A stretch of DNA of 64,000 bases from Methylophaga sp. UBA3192 (GTDB taxonomy: Bacteria > Pseudomonadota > Gammaproteobacteria > Nitrosococcales > Methylophagaceae): contig DEXE01000007.1 of assembly GCA_002363955.1 (NCBI GenBank), positions 375,965 through 439,964 on the forward strand, given 5' to 3'. Position 1 is the stretch's first letter. Each line of letters starts with the position of its first letter. The position numbers and the translations under genes are program-made. Below, piece after piece: positions 45,447 to 54,545 of the stretch. A model generated the notes under the pieces. That model saw nothing but the letters and a program-made list of their open reading frames with translations. It did not search any database and was not told where the DNA came from.

Positions 45447-45486
45447 TAAAAAAGCCCCGTCAGGATGGTTGCATCTTTTCGGGGCT
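45447..45486 (-). terminator. Terminator-like hairpin between nusB and thiL
   Basis: On the minus strand AGCCCCG (45486-45480) pairs with CGGGGCT (45459-45453), with an inner GATG-CAAC-CATC stem-loop, followed by six Ts (45452-45447). The T-run ends two bases before the thiL ATG. It can act as a terminator and, by holding the GGGG, as a ribosome-site mask. Confidence 0.85.
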
Positions 45487-45491
45487 GAGAA

Positions 45492-45953
45492 TCAATTCGA
45501 TTTTTTCTGGGCTCGAGAGACCTTGGCGGCCTGGTATTCTGCCTGGCGCAGACGAGCACCCATTTTATCCAGAACACCATTAACATACTTATGGCCTTGT
45601 TCTCCACCAAAGGACTTGGCGAGCTCTACAGCTTCATTCAATACCACCCGATAAGGGATATCCGGACGGTGCATATATTCAAAAACAGCCAAACGCAAGA
45701 CCGAAACCTCAACAGGATCCACAGCGGATAAACTTCTATCCACCGCATGAGCCAGTTCAGCATCAATGGTATCAATTTCTTTGGTCACGCCGTCAACCAG
45801 CACTTGAAAATAGTTTTTGTCGATTTTATTGGCGTACTCGGCCATAACAAAATCCATCGTGTCTTTTTCAGGCGCCTGATTGTTGACAAGTGATTGATAA
45901 AGCGCTTGCACAGCAGCACGTCTAGCCTGGGTCCGGGGCAGTCCACCAGCCAT
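45492..45953 (-). CDS. nusB: Transcription antitermination factor NusB
   Basis: RNA-binding partner of NusE (S10) in rRNA antitermination, 153 residues. ARRAAVQALYQSLVN, DKNYFQVLVDGV, LSAVDPVEVSVLRLAVFEY and the end VVLNEAVELAKSFGGEQGHKYVNGVLDKM are typical. Its start abuts the ribH stop codon. The extra tail (QAEYQAAKVSRAQKKSN) is basic. Confidence 0.96.
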   Translation of the reverse strand: MAGGLPRTQARRAAVQALYQSLVNNQAPEKDTMDFVMAEYANKIDKNYFQVLVDGVTKEIDTIDAELAHAVDRSLSAVDPVEVSVLRLAVFEYMHRPDIPYRVVLNEAVELAKSFGGEQGHKYVNGVLDKMGARLRQAEYQAAKVSRAQKKSN

Positions 45954-46436
45954 TTACTTGGCATCTCCGATTTGACGTAATACATTAACCATTTCGATAG
46001 TGCTCATTGCCGCTTCAGCCCCTTTATTGCCAGCTTTAGTACCTGCACGCTCAATCGCCTGTTCAATTGTATCCACCGTCAACACACCAAAGGCAATCGG
46101 AATATCCAGTTGCAATGTCAGCTGACCCAGGCCTTTCGAACACTCACCTGCGACAAATTCAAAATGTGGTGTACCACCACGAATAACCGCGCCTAAGGCA
46201 ATGATGGCATCGTATTTTTCAGTTTTGCCCATACGTTGTACGGCTAATGGAATTTCTACTGCGCCTGGAACACGGGCGATTTCAATATCTTTTTCCGCTG
46301 CTCCGTGACGTAATAAAGTATCGACTGCACCTGCAATCAGATTATCAACGATAAAGTCATTGAAACGGCCAGCAACGATACCTACTCGTATGCCTTTTGC
46401 GGAAAAGTCACCTGAAAAGGTTTTGATATTGCTCAT
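45954..46436 (-). CDS. ribH: 6,7-dimethyl-8-ribityllumazine synthase
   Basis: Penultimate riboflavin enzyme, 160 residues. RVGIVAGRFNDFI, VPGAVEIPLAVQRM, IIALGAVIRGGTPHFEFVAGE and FGVLTVDTIEQAIERAGTKAGNKG are diagnostic. No other rib genes are near. A TACAAT at 46475-46470 (minus) could be its -10; the 70-bp gap to apaH is enough for a promoter. Confidence 0.97.
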   Translation of the reverse strand: MSNIKTFSGDFSAKGIRVGIVAGRFNDFIVDNLIAGAVDTLLRHGAAEKDIEIARVPGAVEIPLAVQRMGKTEKYDAIIALGAVIRGGTPHFEFVAGECSKGLGQLTLQLDIPIAFGVLTVDTIEQAIERAGTKAGNKGAEAAMSTIEMVNVLRQIGDAK

Positions 46437-46506
46437 ATTTCAGAAATGTCCATTAGAGATAAAAAAGGTATTGTACTGTGTTTAAAAATGAATGCCTAAC
46501 AGTCAG

Positions 46507-47382
46507 TTACAGCCAGCGTTGCTTTTCTGCAGCCGTTTTATTGCGTGCATGCGGCAAACCATCCGGATCGGCTTCAACCACTGTCCATTGGTAAGGCGTT
46601 TGATCAATGCGTACTGCCGTCAACTGCTCTCCCCACACCGCCCCACTGTCCAATGAAAAGACGTTGTCATACTGGCCTGTTCCTAATTGCGACCAATGAC
46701 CAAATACAATCCTGTCATTGACGCTGGCGCGATTAGGCATCATGAACCAGGGTTTCTGCTCAGCCGGTTTATCTTCAGGTGCACCTTTGAATTTCAGTGC
46801 CAGACTGCCATCTTCATGACAATAACGTAAGCGGGTGAAACAGTTGGTAATAAAGCGTAATCGATCCCAGCCGGTTAAGTCAGCAGACCAGCGTTTGGGT
46901 TTATTACCGTACATATGCTTGAAGAAATCACGCCAGTTATCAGATTGAAGCACTGACTCCACTTCAGCTGCTCTGGCTAGCGCTTCATCAATGCTCCATT
47001 CGGGTGGTAATCCGGCATGAACCATCGAAAACTGTAATTCACTATCGTGGTAAAACAAAGGCTGATGTCGTAACCAGTAGACCAGTTCATCCCGATCTTC
47101 AGCATTCAGCACTGAATCAATCGTATCCAGTCGATGACTGTACTCAACGATGCCGGCAGCATGCGCCAGCATATGCAGATCATGATTCCCCAGCACAACT
47201 TTAGCTGTCTGCTCACCCAGGTTGCGAACAAAACGCAGGGTATCTAATGATTTTGGTCCACGGTTAACCAGATCTCCGGCAAGCCATATCTGATCCCACT
47301 GAGGATCAAATTGGAGTGTTTCGAGTAACTTGATCAGCTCGTCGAAACACCCCTGAACATCACCAATTGCATAAACTGCCAT
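46507..47382 (-). CDS. apaH: Bis(5'-nucleosyl)-tetraphosphatase, symmetrical
   Basis: Metallophosphatase splitting Ap4A into two ADP, and able to remove Np4 caps from RNA; 291 residues. AIGDVQGCFDEL, WLAGDLVNRGPKSLDTL, VVLGNHDLHMLAHA and VHAGLPPEWS are the expected metal-binding motifs, with FGHWSQLG near the C-terminus. It follows the DUF934 gene after 12 bp. Confidence 0.96.
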   Translation of the reverse strand: MAVYAIGDVQGCFDELIKLLETLQFDPQWDQIWLAGDLVNRGPKSLDTLRFVRNLGEQTAKVVLGNHDLHMLAHAAGIVEYSHRLDTIDSVLNAEDRDELVYWLRHQPLFYHDSELQFSMVHAGLPPEWSIDEALARAAEVESVLQSDNWRDFFKHMYGNKPKRWSADLTGWDRLRFITNCFTRLRYCHEDGSLALKFKGAPEDKPAEQKPWFMMPNRASVNDRIVFGHWSQLGTGQYDNVFSLDSGAVWGEQLTAVRIDQTPYQWTVVEADPDGLPHARNKTAAEKQRWL

Positions 47383-47394
47383 TTTGCTGGTGAA

Positions 47395-47883
47395 TTAACG
47401 GCGACGAAACAATGGTTCAGGCCTTAATACTGTTGCCTGATAGCTTTCACTGAAATCATCAAATGCGGCTAGAGCTTGTGTCAGCCGATTCGGGTTTGCC
47501 AGTTCAAAACTATTGATACCGCACTGCGACATGTAAAACAGCTGGTCGTATAACACATCACCCTGAGCGCGGATTTCACCTTTAAAGTTATACCGGTCAC
47601 GCAACAAACGGGCATAGGAGTAACAACGTCCGTCTGTAAATGCCGGAAATAACAATACAACGAGTTGAAAGCGGCCTAAATCCGGAACGATTTCCTCTAA
47701 TGGATCATCCCCGGATAAACGAATGCCCAAGCCACCTTCGTGATGACTTAATGTCTCGTGCTGTTCCTGCCAACGTGTTATTGAAACCGTAATATTTCCA
47801 GCAACCAGAGCCGCCTCATCATCCAGATGCTGCCAGTTGTCTTCAACGATCTCGCGATCTTTAATGATCTGCTGCATAAACAC
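47395..47883 (-). CDS. DUF934 protein linked to sulfite reductase
   Basis: 162 residues. I recognise DUF934 from the segment GGLGIRLSGDDPLEEIVPDLGRF, FPAFTDGRCYSYARLLRDRY and FKGEIRAQGDVLYDQLFYMSQCG, plus its place right after cysI, as in Pseudomonas. It is thought to help sulfite reduction, perhaps in electron transfer, but this is not proven. Start ATG 47883 overlaps cysI by 23 bases; ATG 47877 is two codons further on. Confidence 0.88.
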   Translation of the reverse strand: MFMQQIIKDREIVEDNWQHLDDEAALVAGNITVSITRWQEQHETLSHHEGGLGIRLSGDDPLEEIVPDLGRFQLVVLLFPAFTDGRCYSYARLLRDRYNFKGEIRAQGDVLYDQLFYMSQCGINSFELANPNRLTQALAAFDDFSESYQATVLRPEPLFRRR

Positions 47884-49519
47884 GCTCCTTGAATGGATCT
47901 ACGCCAATCCGGCGTACAGTCGCGAGGAAACTCTCATCTTCATAGCGTAAATCGATATAGGCATCCAGTAAGTGCGCTACCGTATCGACCACCTCATCTT
48001 TTGGAATAGCCCGACCAAGACGCTCACCAAGCGAAGCATCAGCCTCGGAACTGCCGCCCAGAGTAAATTGATACCACTCCTCACCTTTTTTATCGACGCC
48101 CAGAATACCGATATGCCCGACGCTCTGATGGGCACAGCCATTCATACAGCCTGAAAATTTGATTTTGATATCGCCCAGATCATGCAGGTAATCCAAATCA
48201 TCGAACCGTTGGGCAATACCTTTGGATAATGGGATGGATGTGGCATTGGCCAGACCACAGTAATCCAGACCGGGACAGCAGATAATATCTGTCAGGGTAT
48301 TGATATTAGGTGTGGCCAGATTTTCTGCATTCAAACGTAACCACAGGGCATACAAATCCGCTTGTTTTACATCGGTATAAACCAGGTTTTGTGTATGGGT
48401 GGAGCGCACTTCGCCAAAACTGAATTCATCCGCCAGGTCTGCGACGACTTCAAGCTGTTCAGAGGTAATATCCCCAGGTGCCTGGCCCGGTTTTTTCAAC
48501 GAAACATAGACTGCACGGTAGCCTGAAACTTTATGGTCCGCAGTATTTTGCTTGACCCAAAGTGCAAATTCCTTGTCCTGTGCTAACAGATCCGCATAAC
48601 TGCTGTCTGAATCAGCTGCATCCAATTCATAAGCAGGCTCGGTGAAATACTGTTTTACCCGTTCGACTTCTTTTTTATCCAGTTTCAACTGGTCACGGAT
48701 ATGTACCCACTCCGCTTCAACCAGTTCACGGATATGGTTGATACCGTGTTCACGAACGGTAATTTTGATACGTGCTTTATATTTGTTATCACGGCGACCC
48801 AAACGGTTATAGACACGCAGAATCGCTTCAAGATAGGACAACAAATCCTGTTTTTCCAGGAAAGGACGAATCTGTTCACCAATGATTGGGGTACGACCCA
48901 AACCACCACCCACCAGCACTTCAAAACCGACGTCACCTTCGTGATTTTTCACCAGATGCAAGCCGATATCATGCAACTTGGTTGCCGCGCGATCTTCATG
49001 GGATCCCACAACGGCAATTTTGAATTTGCGTGGTAAGTAGGCAAATTCCGGATGGAATGTTGACCACTGACGAATGATCTCAGCCCAGGGCCGTGGGTCT
49101 TCAATTTCATTGGCATTAACACCAGCCAGCTGATCTGAAGTGGTGTTACGAATGCAGTTACCACTGCTTTGAATCGCATGCATTTGCACGCTGGCCAATT
49201 CGGCCAGAATATCCGGTACATCCTCCAGTTTGGGCCAGTTCATTTGGAAATTCTGCCGCGTGGTGAAATGGACAAAACCTTTATCGTACCGACGTGCAAC
49301 TTCAGCAATTTTACGAACCTGGCGGGATGACATCATCCCGTAAGGTACTGCAACACGGAGCATCGGCGCATGGATCTGAATGTATAAGCCATTCATCAGC
49401 CGCAGTGGGCGGAATTGTTCTTCAGTTAATTCACCAGCAAGGAAACGACGTGTCTGATCACGGAATTGCGCTACTCGCTGATCAATCATCGTTTGATCAT
49501 ACTTATCGTATTGATACAT
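47861..49519 (-). CDS. cysI: Assimilatory sulfite reductase hemoprotein (nitrite/sulfite reductase family)
   Basis: 552-residue siroheme / 4Fe-4S enzyme reducing sulfite to sulfide. Two half-repeats are seen. HAPMLRVAVPYGMMSSRQ and GFVHFTTRQNFQMNW occur in the first. The cluster cysteines in the second are CCPGLDYCGLANA and SGCMNGCAHQSVG. No cysJ flavoprotein is nearby, so the electron donor may be ferredoxin or may involve DUF934. It is transcribed divergently from glcD with a 277-bp gap. Confidence 0.93.
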   Translation of the reverse strand: MYQYDKYDQTMIDQRVAQFRDQTRRFLAGELTEEQFRPLRLMNGLYIQIHAPMLRVAVPYGMMSSRQVRKIAEVARRYDKGFVHFTTRQNFQMNWPKLEDVPDILAELASVQMHAIQSSGNCIRNTTSDQLAGVNANEIEDPRPWAEIIRQWSTFHPEFAYLPRKFKIAVVGSHEDRAATKLHDIGLHLVKNHEGDVGFEVLVGGGLGRTPIIGEQIRPFLEKQDLLSYLEAILRVYNRLGRRDNKYKARIKITVREHGINHIRELVEAEWVHIRDQLKLDKKEVERVKQYFTEPAYELDAADSDSSYADLLAQDKEFALWVKQNTADHKVSGYRAVYVSLKKPGQAPGDITSEQLEVVADLADEFSFGEVRSTHTQNLVYTDVKQADLYALWLRLNAENLATPNINTLTDIICCPGLDYCGLANATSIPLSKGIAQRFDDLDYLHDLGDIKIKFSGCMNGCAHQSVGHIGILGVDKKGEEWYQFTLGGSSEADASLGERLGRAIPKDEVVDTVAHLLDAYIDLRYEDESFLATVRRIGVDPFKERVYAADH

Positions 49520-49533
49520 TTATGGTCTCTAAA

Positions 49534-49559
49534 CGGTTTCAATGGAACCGCATATTATA
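49534..49559 (-). promoter_or_regulatory. Candidate cysI promoter and leader hairpin
   Basis: On the minus strand a perfect TATAAT (49559-49554) has only a weak TTCCTG 17 bp upstream, consistent with an activator-dependent promoter such as one using CysB. Just downstream, CGGTTTC/GGAACCG (49534-49550, one wobble) forms a small hairpin in the leader. The sequence further upstream (49570-49620) is very A/T-rich. Confidence 0.45.
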
Positions 49560-49753
49560 ACGATGACGGCTTATAACAGGAAATTATAAATGGCTATATC
49601 AATATTATTAAACACTTAAAAATCTGTCTAAAGCTCATTAAATCCAGTCGCTATTTCATCAACAGGAATCTGCGGATGAAATGCCTCAGAACTTCTGCAG
49701 ACACGGAATTCGCGGCAACCGGCATCGTCCTCAGCTAACTAACAATAATTATT

Positions 49754-49770
49754 ATGTGAAGATGTCACAT
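49754..49770. promoter_or_regulatory. Inverted repeat upstream of glcDEF
   Basis: ATGTGA-AGATG-TCACAT, perfect 6-bp arms, ends 26 bases before the glcD ATG. A likely operator or activator site for the glycolate genes; the regulator is not in the window. The 5-base spacer differs from the 6-base spacer of CRP sites. The rest of the 49520-49796 gap shows nothing further. Confidence 0.45.
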
Positions 49771-49796
49771 GATTTGAAATATGCCATATTACGCAA

Positions 49797-51251
49797 ATGA
49801 AAAAAATGCAATTAATTGCAGCGTTGCAAGCCATTCTGCCGGAATCAGCGATTCTTTCCAGCAAAGAATCCCAAAAACCTTTTGAATGCGATGGACTATC
49901 TGCTTATCGGCAATTACCTTTATTGACGGTATTGCCGGATACCATTGAGCAAATTCAGGCTATCTGTAAGCTCTGTAACCAGCAGCAGATTCCTCTGGTT
50001 GCCCGTGGCGCAGGTACCGGATTATCTGGCGGCGCACTGCCTCATGAAGAAGGTATTCTGCTCAATCTGGCCAAGTTCAATCAAATTTTATCAATAGATA
50101 TTCCAAACCGCAGTGTCCGGGTGCAACCCGGCGTGCGTAACCTGGCAATTTCAGAAGCAGTGGCCCAGTACGGTTTGTATTACGCCCCGGATCCATCCTC
50201 ACAGATTGCCTGTACTATCGGAGGCAATGTCGCCGAAAATTCCGGTGGCGTACATTGCCTGAAATATGGTTTAACGGTGCATAACATTCTGGAGCTCAAA
50301 GTAGTCATGGCTGATGGGGAACTGCTCACCATCGGTTCACAGGCTTATGACAGTGCGGGTTTTGACTTACTGGCGCTAATGACGGGTTCGGAGGGGTTAC
50401 TGGGTATTATTGTTGAAGTCACGGTAAAGCTGTTGCCTAAACCTGAACGTACCCAAGTGATCCTGGCCGCCTTTGATGATGTAGCCAAAGCCGGCCGCGC
50501 CGTTGCCGATATTATTGCCGCAGGGATTATTCCGGCGGGTCTGGAAATGATGGACAAACTGGCCATTCAGGCTGCTGAAGCCTTTGTTCATGCAGGCTAT
50601 CCACTGGAGGCTGAAGCCATCTTACTATGTGAAATTGATGGCAATAATGAAGAAGTTTCAGAGCATATTATGAAGGTTCATCACGTTCTGGAAAACAGTG
50701 ATCCGATCAGCTTTGCGACGGCAGAGTCTGAGCAGCAGCGGAATTTGTTCTGGGCCGGACGCAAAGCGGCATTTCCTGCGGTTGGTCGACTTTCACCGGA
50801 TTATTACTGTATGGATGGCACCATTCCCAAACAACATTTAGCTGCAGTGCTGCAGGAAATTCAGCGCTTATCCAGACATCACGAATTGGCGGTCGCTAAT
50901 GTATTTCATGCGGGGGATGGCAATTTGCATCCATTGATTCTTTATGATGCTAATAACGCTGGGGAATTGGTTAAAGCAGAACATTTCGGTGCAGATATAC
51001 TTAAATTGTGCGTTCAGGCAGGTGGCAGTATTACCGGCGAGCACGGCGTTGGCATCGAAAAAATCGATCAGATGTGCAATCAATTTGCTACGGATGAACT
51101 GGCACAGTTTCATTCGGTAAAAGCAGCCTTTGATCCGCAGGGTATTCTGAATCCGGGAAAAGCTGTCCCGACCCTGCATCGCTGTGCTGAACTGGGCGCA
51201 ATGCATGTGCATCATGGTGAGCTTCCCCATCCGGAATTAGAGCGTTTCTGA
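49797..51251 (+). CDS. glcD: Glycolate oxidase, FAD-linked subunit GlcD
   Basis: 484-residue FAD-binding type 4 oxidase that oxidises glycolate (or a related 2-hydroxy acid) to glyoxylate. PLVARGAGTGLSGGALPHEEG and GGNVAENSGGVHCLKYGLT mark the FAD domain; NVFHAGDGNLHPLILYD, GGSITGEHGVGIEKI and AFDPQGILNPGKAVP mark the C-terminal domain. The ribosome site is weak; ATG 49806 is also possible. Its stop overlaps the glcE start by one base. Confidence 0.93.
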   Translation: MKKMQLIAALQAILPESAILSSKESQKPFECDGLSAYRQLPLLTVLPDTIEQIQAICKLCNQQQIPLVARGAGTGLSGGALPHEEGILLNLAKFNQILSIDIPNRSVRVQPGVRNLAISEAVAQYGLYYAPDPSSQIACTIGGNVAENSGGVHCLKYGLTVHNILELKVVMADGELLTIGSQAYDSAGFDLLALMTGSEGLLGIIVEVTVKLLPKPERTQVILAAFDDVAKAGRAVADIIAAGIIPAGLEMMDKLAIQAAEAFVHAGYPLEAEAILLCEIDGNNEEVSEHIMKVHHVLENSDPISFATAESEQQRNLFWAGRKAAFPAVGRLSPDYYCMDGTIPKQHLAAVLQEIQRLSRHHELAVANVFHAGDGNLHPLILYDANNAGELVKAEHFGADILKLCVQAGGSITGEHGVGIEKIDQMCNQFATDELAQFHSVKAAFDPQGILNPGKAVPTLHRCAELGAMHVHHGELPHPELERF

Positions 51252-52306
51252 TGGCAGATATAAGTAAAACTATTCAACAGCAGATATTAACGGCCGTTGA
51301 AACTCAACAGCCAGTTAATCTTCGAGGTGGAAATACCAAGTCATTTCTGTATCACGCAAAACCTGGCGAAACGTTGTCATTGCAAGCACATCAAGGCATC
51401 GTAAATTACCAACCAACCGAGTTGGTTGTTACCGCTTATGCCGGGACTAAACTCAATGACTTGCAGAGTACACTGGCAGAACACAATCAACGCCTGCCAT
51501 TTGACCCACCGCATTTCGGCGACGATGCCACGCTGGGTGGCGCCATCGCGACGGGATTATCAGGTTCCATCAGGCCGTTCACCGGCAGCGCCCGTGATTA
51601 TGTGCTTGGTTGCCGGATCATCAATGGCAAAGGCCAGATAATGCAGTTTGGCGGACAGGTGATGAAAAATGTAGCGGGCTATGATGTCTCAAGACTCATG
51701 GTCGGAGCCATGGGCAGTTTAGGTGTATTACTGGAAATCAGTCTTAAAGTTCTGCCGATTCCCGCCAGCGAATGCTATCTATCACAGTCGCGCGATACGC
51801 AGGATGCATTACGAATGATGCAAACGCTGGCTGCGCAAAATCTGCCACTCTCAGGACTGGCTTATGATGGTAAAGCTGTGCATATTCGGCTGGCAGGCGC
51901 TGAAGCCGCTGTACGTGCAGCCCGACAGAAGCTCGGTGGTGAACATCATAAGGCGGATGTGTTCTGGACTCTGGTCAATGAACAACAACATCGTTTCTTT
52001 GATGGTGAAATACCTTTATGGAGAGTTTCAGTACCACCCGCCACAGTCAATTTACCCATTTCAGGTAAACAGCTAGTCGATTGGGCAGGCGGTTTGCGCT
52101 GGGTGAAAACCGATGAAAGTGCTGAAAAAATCTTCACATTAGCTGCCCGCCATCATGGCCATGCGCAACTGTTTCGTACCGCAAAATTAACAGAAATACG
52201 TCGGCAACCATTAAACAGTGGCTTAAAACGATTGCATCAACAATTGAAACAAAGCTTTGATCCGCACGGTATATTCAACCGCGGCCAGCTTTATCCAGAG
52301 TTTTAA
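51251..52306 (+). CDS. glcE: Glycolate oxidase subunit GlcE
   Basis: 351-residue second FAD-binding subunit. PVNLRGGNTKSF, the FAD-linked core LPFDPPHFGDDATLGGAIATGLSGSIRPF, YVLGCRIINGKGQ and KNVAGYDVSRLMVGAMGSLG are typical of GlcE. The end SFDPHGIFNRGQLYPEF echoes the GlcD C-terminus. Two bases separate it from glcF. Confidence 0.93.
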   Translation: MADISKTIQQQILTAVETQQPVNLRGGNTKSFLYHAKPGETLSLQAHQGIVNYQPTELVVTAYAGTKLNDLQSTLAEHNQRLPFDPPHFGDDATLGGAIATGLSGSIRPFTGSARDYVLGCRIINGKGQIMQFGGQVMKNVAGYDVSRLMVGAMGSLGVLLEISLKVLPIPASECYLSQSRDTQDALRMMQTLAAQNLPLSGLAYDGKAVHIRLAGAEAAVRAARQKLGGEHHKADVFWTLVNEQQHRFFDGEIPLWRVSVPPATVNLPISGKQLVDWAGGLRWVKTDESAEKIFTLAARHHGHAQLFRTAKLTEIRRQPLNSGLKRLHQQLKQSFDPHGIFNRGQLYPEF

Positions 52307-52308
52307 TT

Positions 52309-53529
52309 ATGCAAACCAGACTCGCAGCAAAATACGCCAATACTGAAAAAGGCCTGACTGCTGAATCGATTATCCGCAACTGTGTGCATTGTGGATTTTG
52401 CAATGCTACCTGCCCTACCTATCAGTTACTGGGTGATGAGCGCGATGGTCCTCGTGGCCGAATTTACCTGATAAAACAGGTGTTTGAGGGGGTATCGCCA
52501 ACACGAGAAACACAAGTTCATCTGGATCAATGTCTCACCTGTCGCGCCTGTGAATCAACCTGCCCTTCAGGAGTGGAGTTTGCCAAGTTGGCGGATATTG
52601 GTCGCATGGAAGTGGACACATTGGTCAACAGACCTTTTGTAGATCGCCTGATAAGAAAATTATTGCTTCAGACTGTACCTTATCCCGCCACATTTCGCCC
52701 ATTGTTAAAGACGGCCAATCTGTTCAAACCACTACTCCCACAAAGCGTAAAAGCCAGATTAATACCTGTACAAAAAACCAGACCGCTCATCCAGCAAACT
52801 CACCAACGCTTTATGCTGGTTTTAGCCGGTTGTGTGCAATCGGTCAGTAGTCCGAATACCAATCAGGCCGCAGCAAACGTTTTAGATAAACTGCAGATTA
52901 GTCTGCTGGAAGCACCCAAAGCGGGTTGCTGTGGTGCATTGGCACAGCATCTGTCCGCGGAAGAAAAAGCATCCAATCAAATGAAACAGAATATTGATGC
53001 CTGGTGGCCGTTTATTGAACATGGCTGTGAAGCGATAGTGATGACCGCCAGTGGTTGCGGAAGTACAGTAAAAGACTATGGCTATTTGCTGCGAAATGAC
53101 AAAGTCTATGCAGAAAAAGCTGCCAAAGTCAGCGAACTCAGCAAAGATATCGCTGAAGTGATTGCTGCTGAAGATTTATCTGTATGGCAAAATCTGGGTG
53201 TTGGCAGCACTATTGCGTTTCAATCTCCCTGTTCGTTACAGCATGGGCAGCAACTAACAGGACTCGTGGAAACGATTTTGCAACAACTTGGATTCACCAC
53301 TCCGGTTATCAATGATGCACATATCTGCTGCGGCTCAGCAGGCAGTTATTCGTTATTGCAGCCCAAATTATCTCAATCGTTACGTTTACAGAAATTGTCG
53401 GCTTTGGAAGCATCACAACCGGATAAAATTGTTACGGCCAATATTGGTTGTCAGCTATACCTTTCAACACCGAGTCGTCCTGTGAATCATTGGATTGAAA
53501 TGCTTGCGGAGCGAATTGAACATGGCTAA
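52309..53529 (+). CDS. glcF: Glycolate oxidase iron-sulfur subunit GlcF
   Basis: 406 residues. Two 4Fe-4S motifs, CVHCGFCNATCPT and CLTCRACESTCPSG, are followed by two CCG-type (DUF224) domains with CGALAQHLS / CCGSAGSYSLL. It carries electrons from GlcDE toward the quinone pool at the membrane. The stop overlaps the next ATG region by eight bases. No glcC regulator, malate synthase or permease is present in the window. Confidence 0.94.
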   Translation: MQTRLAAKYANTEKGLTAESIIRNCVHCGFCNATCPTYQLLGDERDGPRGRIYLIKQVFEGVSPTRETQVHLDQCLTCRACESTCPSGVEFAKLADIGRMEVDTLVNRPFVDRLIRKLLLQTVPYPATFRPLLKTANLFKPLLPQSVKARLIPVQKTRPLIQQTHQRFMLVLAGCVQSVSSPNTNQAAANVLDKLQISLLEAPKAGCCGALAQHLSAEEKASNQMKQNIDAWWPFIEHGCEAIVMTASGCGSTVKDYGYLLRNDKVYAEKAAKVSELSKDIAEVIAAEDLSVWQNLGVGSTIAFQSPCSLQHGQQLTGLVETILQQLGFTTPVINDAHICCGSAGSYSLLQPKLSQSLRLQKLSALEASQPDKIVTANIGCQLYLSTPSRPVNHWIEMLAERIEHG

Positions 53530-53965
53530 TACAAAACGTATGAAACAGCGTATCTGGATCCTGTTCGGCTTTGCCATTTTGATCTTTCTGGGAAGCTTTT
53601 ATGAGCCTGAGCCACAACGTAATCAAATCTCTCCTGCTGGAAGTGTTGAACAATTATTTGAACAGCGGCAAAGTGATGTTCAAATCGAGGTGGCCGGAAC
53701 CGTTACCAGGCTGTTAGCAGATGATAATAAAGGCAGTCGTCATCAACGGTTTGTTATTGAACTGGCCAGCGGGCAGACCTTATTAATCGTTCACAATATC
53801 GATTTGGCACCCAGAATTAATGAGATTAAAGAAGGCGATGATGTCCGTGTTTATGGTGAATATATCTGGAATGATAAAGGTGGCTTAATCCACTGGACGC
53901 ATCATGATCCAGCCAACCGTCATCCTCATGGCTGGATAAGGCATCAGGGCAGACTCTATCAGTAA
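53522..53965 (+). CDS. DUF3465 family protein
   Basis: 147 residues. One N-terminal hydrophobic segment (RIWILFGFAILIFLGSFY) suggests a signal anchor with a periplasmic domain. The body shows an OB-like pattern, VEVAGTV-type strand, GSRHQRFVIELASGQTLLIVHNIDLAPRI and GEYIWNDKGGLIHWTHHDP, which I recognise as DUF3465. The function is unknown. I chose ATG 53522 inside the glcF end, with GGAG about ten bases upstream. Confidence 0.8.
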   Translation: MANTKRMKQRIWILFGFAILIFLGSFYEPEPQRNQISPAGSVEQLFEQRQSDVQIEVAGTVTRLLADDNKGSRHQRFVIELASGQTLLIVHNIDLAPRINEIKEGDDVRVYGEYIWNDKGGLIHWTHHDPANRHPHGWIRHQGRLYQ

Positions 53966-54008
53966 TGCTGTTGATGAGAGAGATATTTCAACTCAGGCTG
54001 ATACGGTT

Positions 54009-54545
54009 ATGAAAGATAAACTCACACTGCAACCCGCATCCAGCTTTCCACCCATCGTTGGCCATGAACCACGGATTTTGATTCTCGGTTCCATGCCTGG
54101 TATTGAATCATTAAAACAACAACGTTATTACGCCCATCCACGCAATGCTTTCTGGCCAATCATAACGTCATTTTTTGGGCAATCTGTTAAGTTGGACTAC
54201 CCACAACGCTGTGATTTATTAATACAAAAACGGATTGCCGTATGGGATGTATTGAAAAGCTGCCGCCGCCCGGGAAGTCTGGATCAGCATATTGAAACGG
54301 AATCGATGGTTGCCAATGATTTTGTGGAGTTACTGCAGCGTCATCCGTCAATAAGACAGATCTTTTTTAATGGTGGCAAAGCGGAACAGGTATTCAAACG
54401 TTATGTAATAAAACAGTTGGAAGCCGCCGACATATTATTAAACTACCAAAGGCTACCCTCAACCAGCCCGGCGCATGCCGCTATGAAATTTGAAACCAAA
54501 CAACAGCTCTGGCATCAAGCGTTATCAGCGCCACCAATCGGATGA
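54009..54545 (+). CDS. Hypoxanthine/deoxyinosine DNA glycosylase (UDG family 6)
   Basis: 178 residues with the uracil-DNA glycosylase fold. Motif 1 is LGSMPGIES followed by YYAHPRNAFWP, and motif 2 is LPSTSPAHA. This pattern is that of the HDG family, which removes hypoxanthine (deaminated adenine) from DNA. It converges with the EAL gene, their 3' ends overlapping by 21 bases. Confidence 0.82.
   Translation: MKDKLTLQPASSFPPIVGHEPRILILGSMPGIESLKQQRYYAHPRNAFWPIITSFFGQSVKLDYPQRCDLLIQKRIAVWDVLKSCRRPGSLDQHIETESMVANDFVELLQRHPSIRQIFFNGGKAEQVFKRYVIKQLEAADILLNYQRLPSTSPAHAAMKFETKQQLWHQALSAPPIG

Noticed and set aside
49754..49770. CRP binding site
   Set aside because: Half-sites TGTGA/TCACA match, but the spacer is five bases instead of six, so I call it only an inverted repeat.
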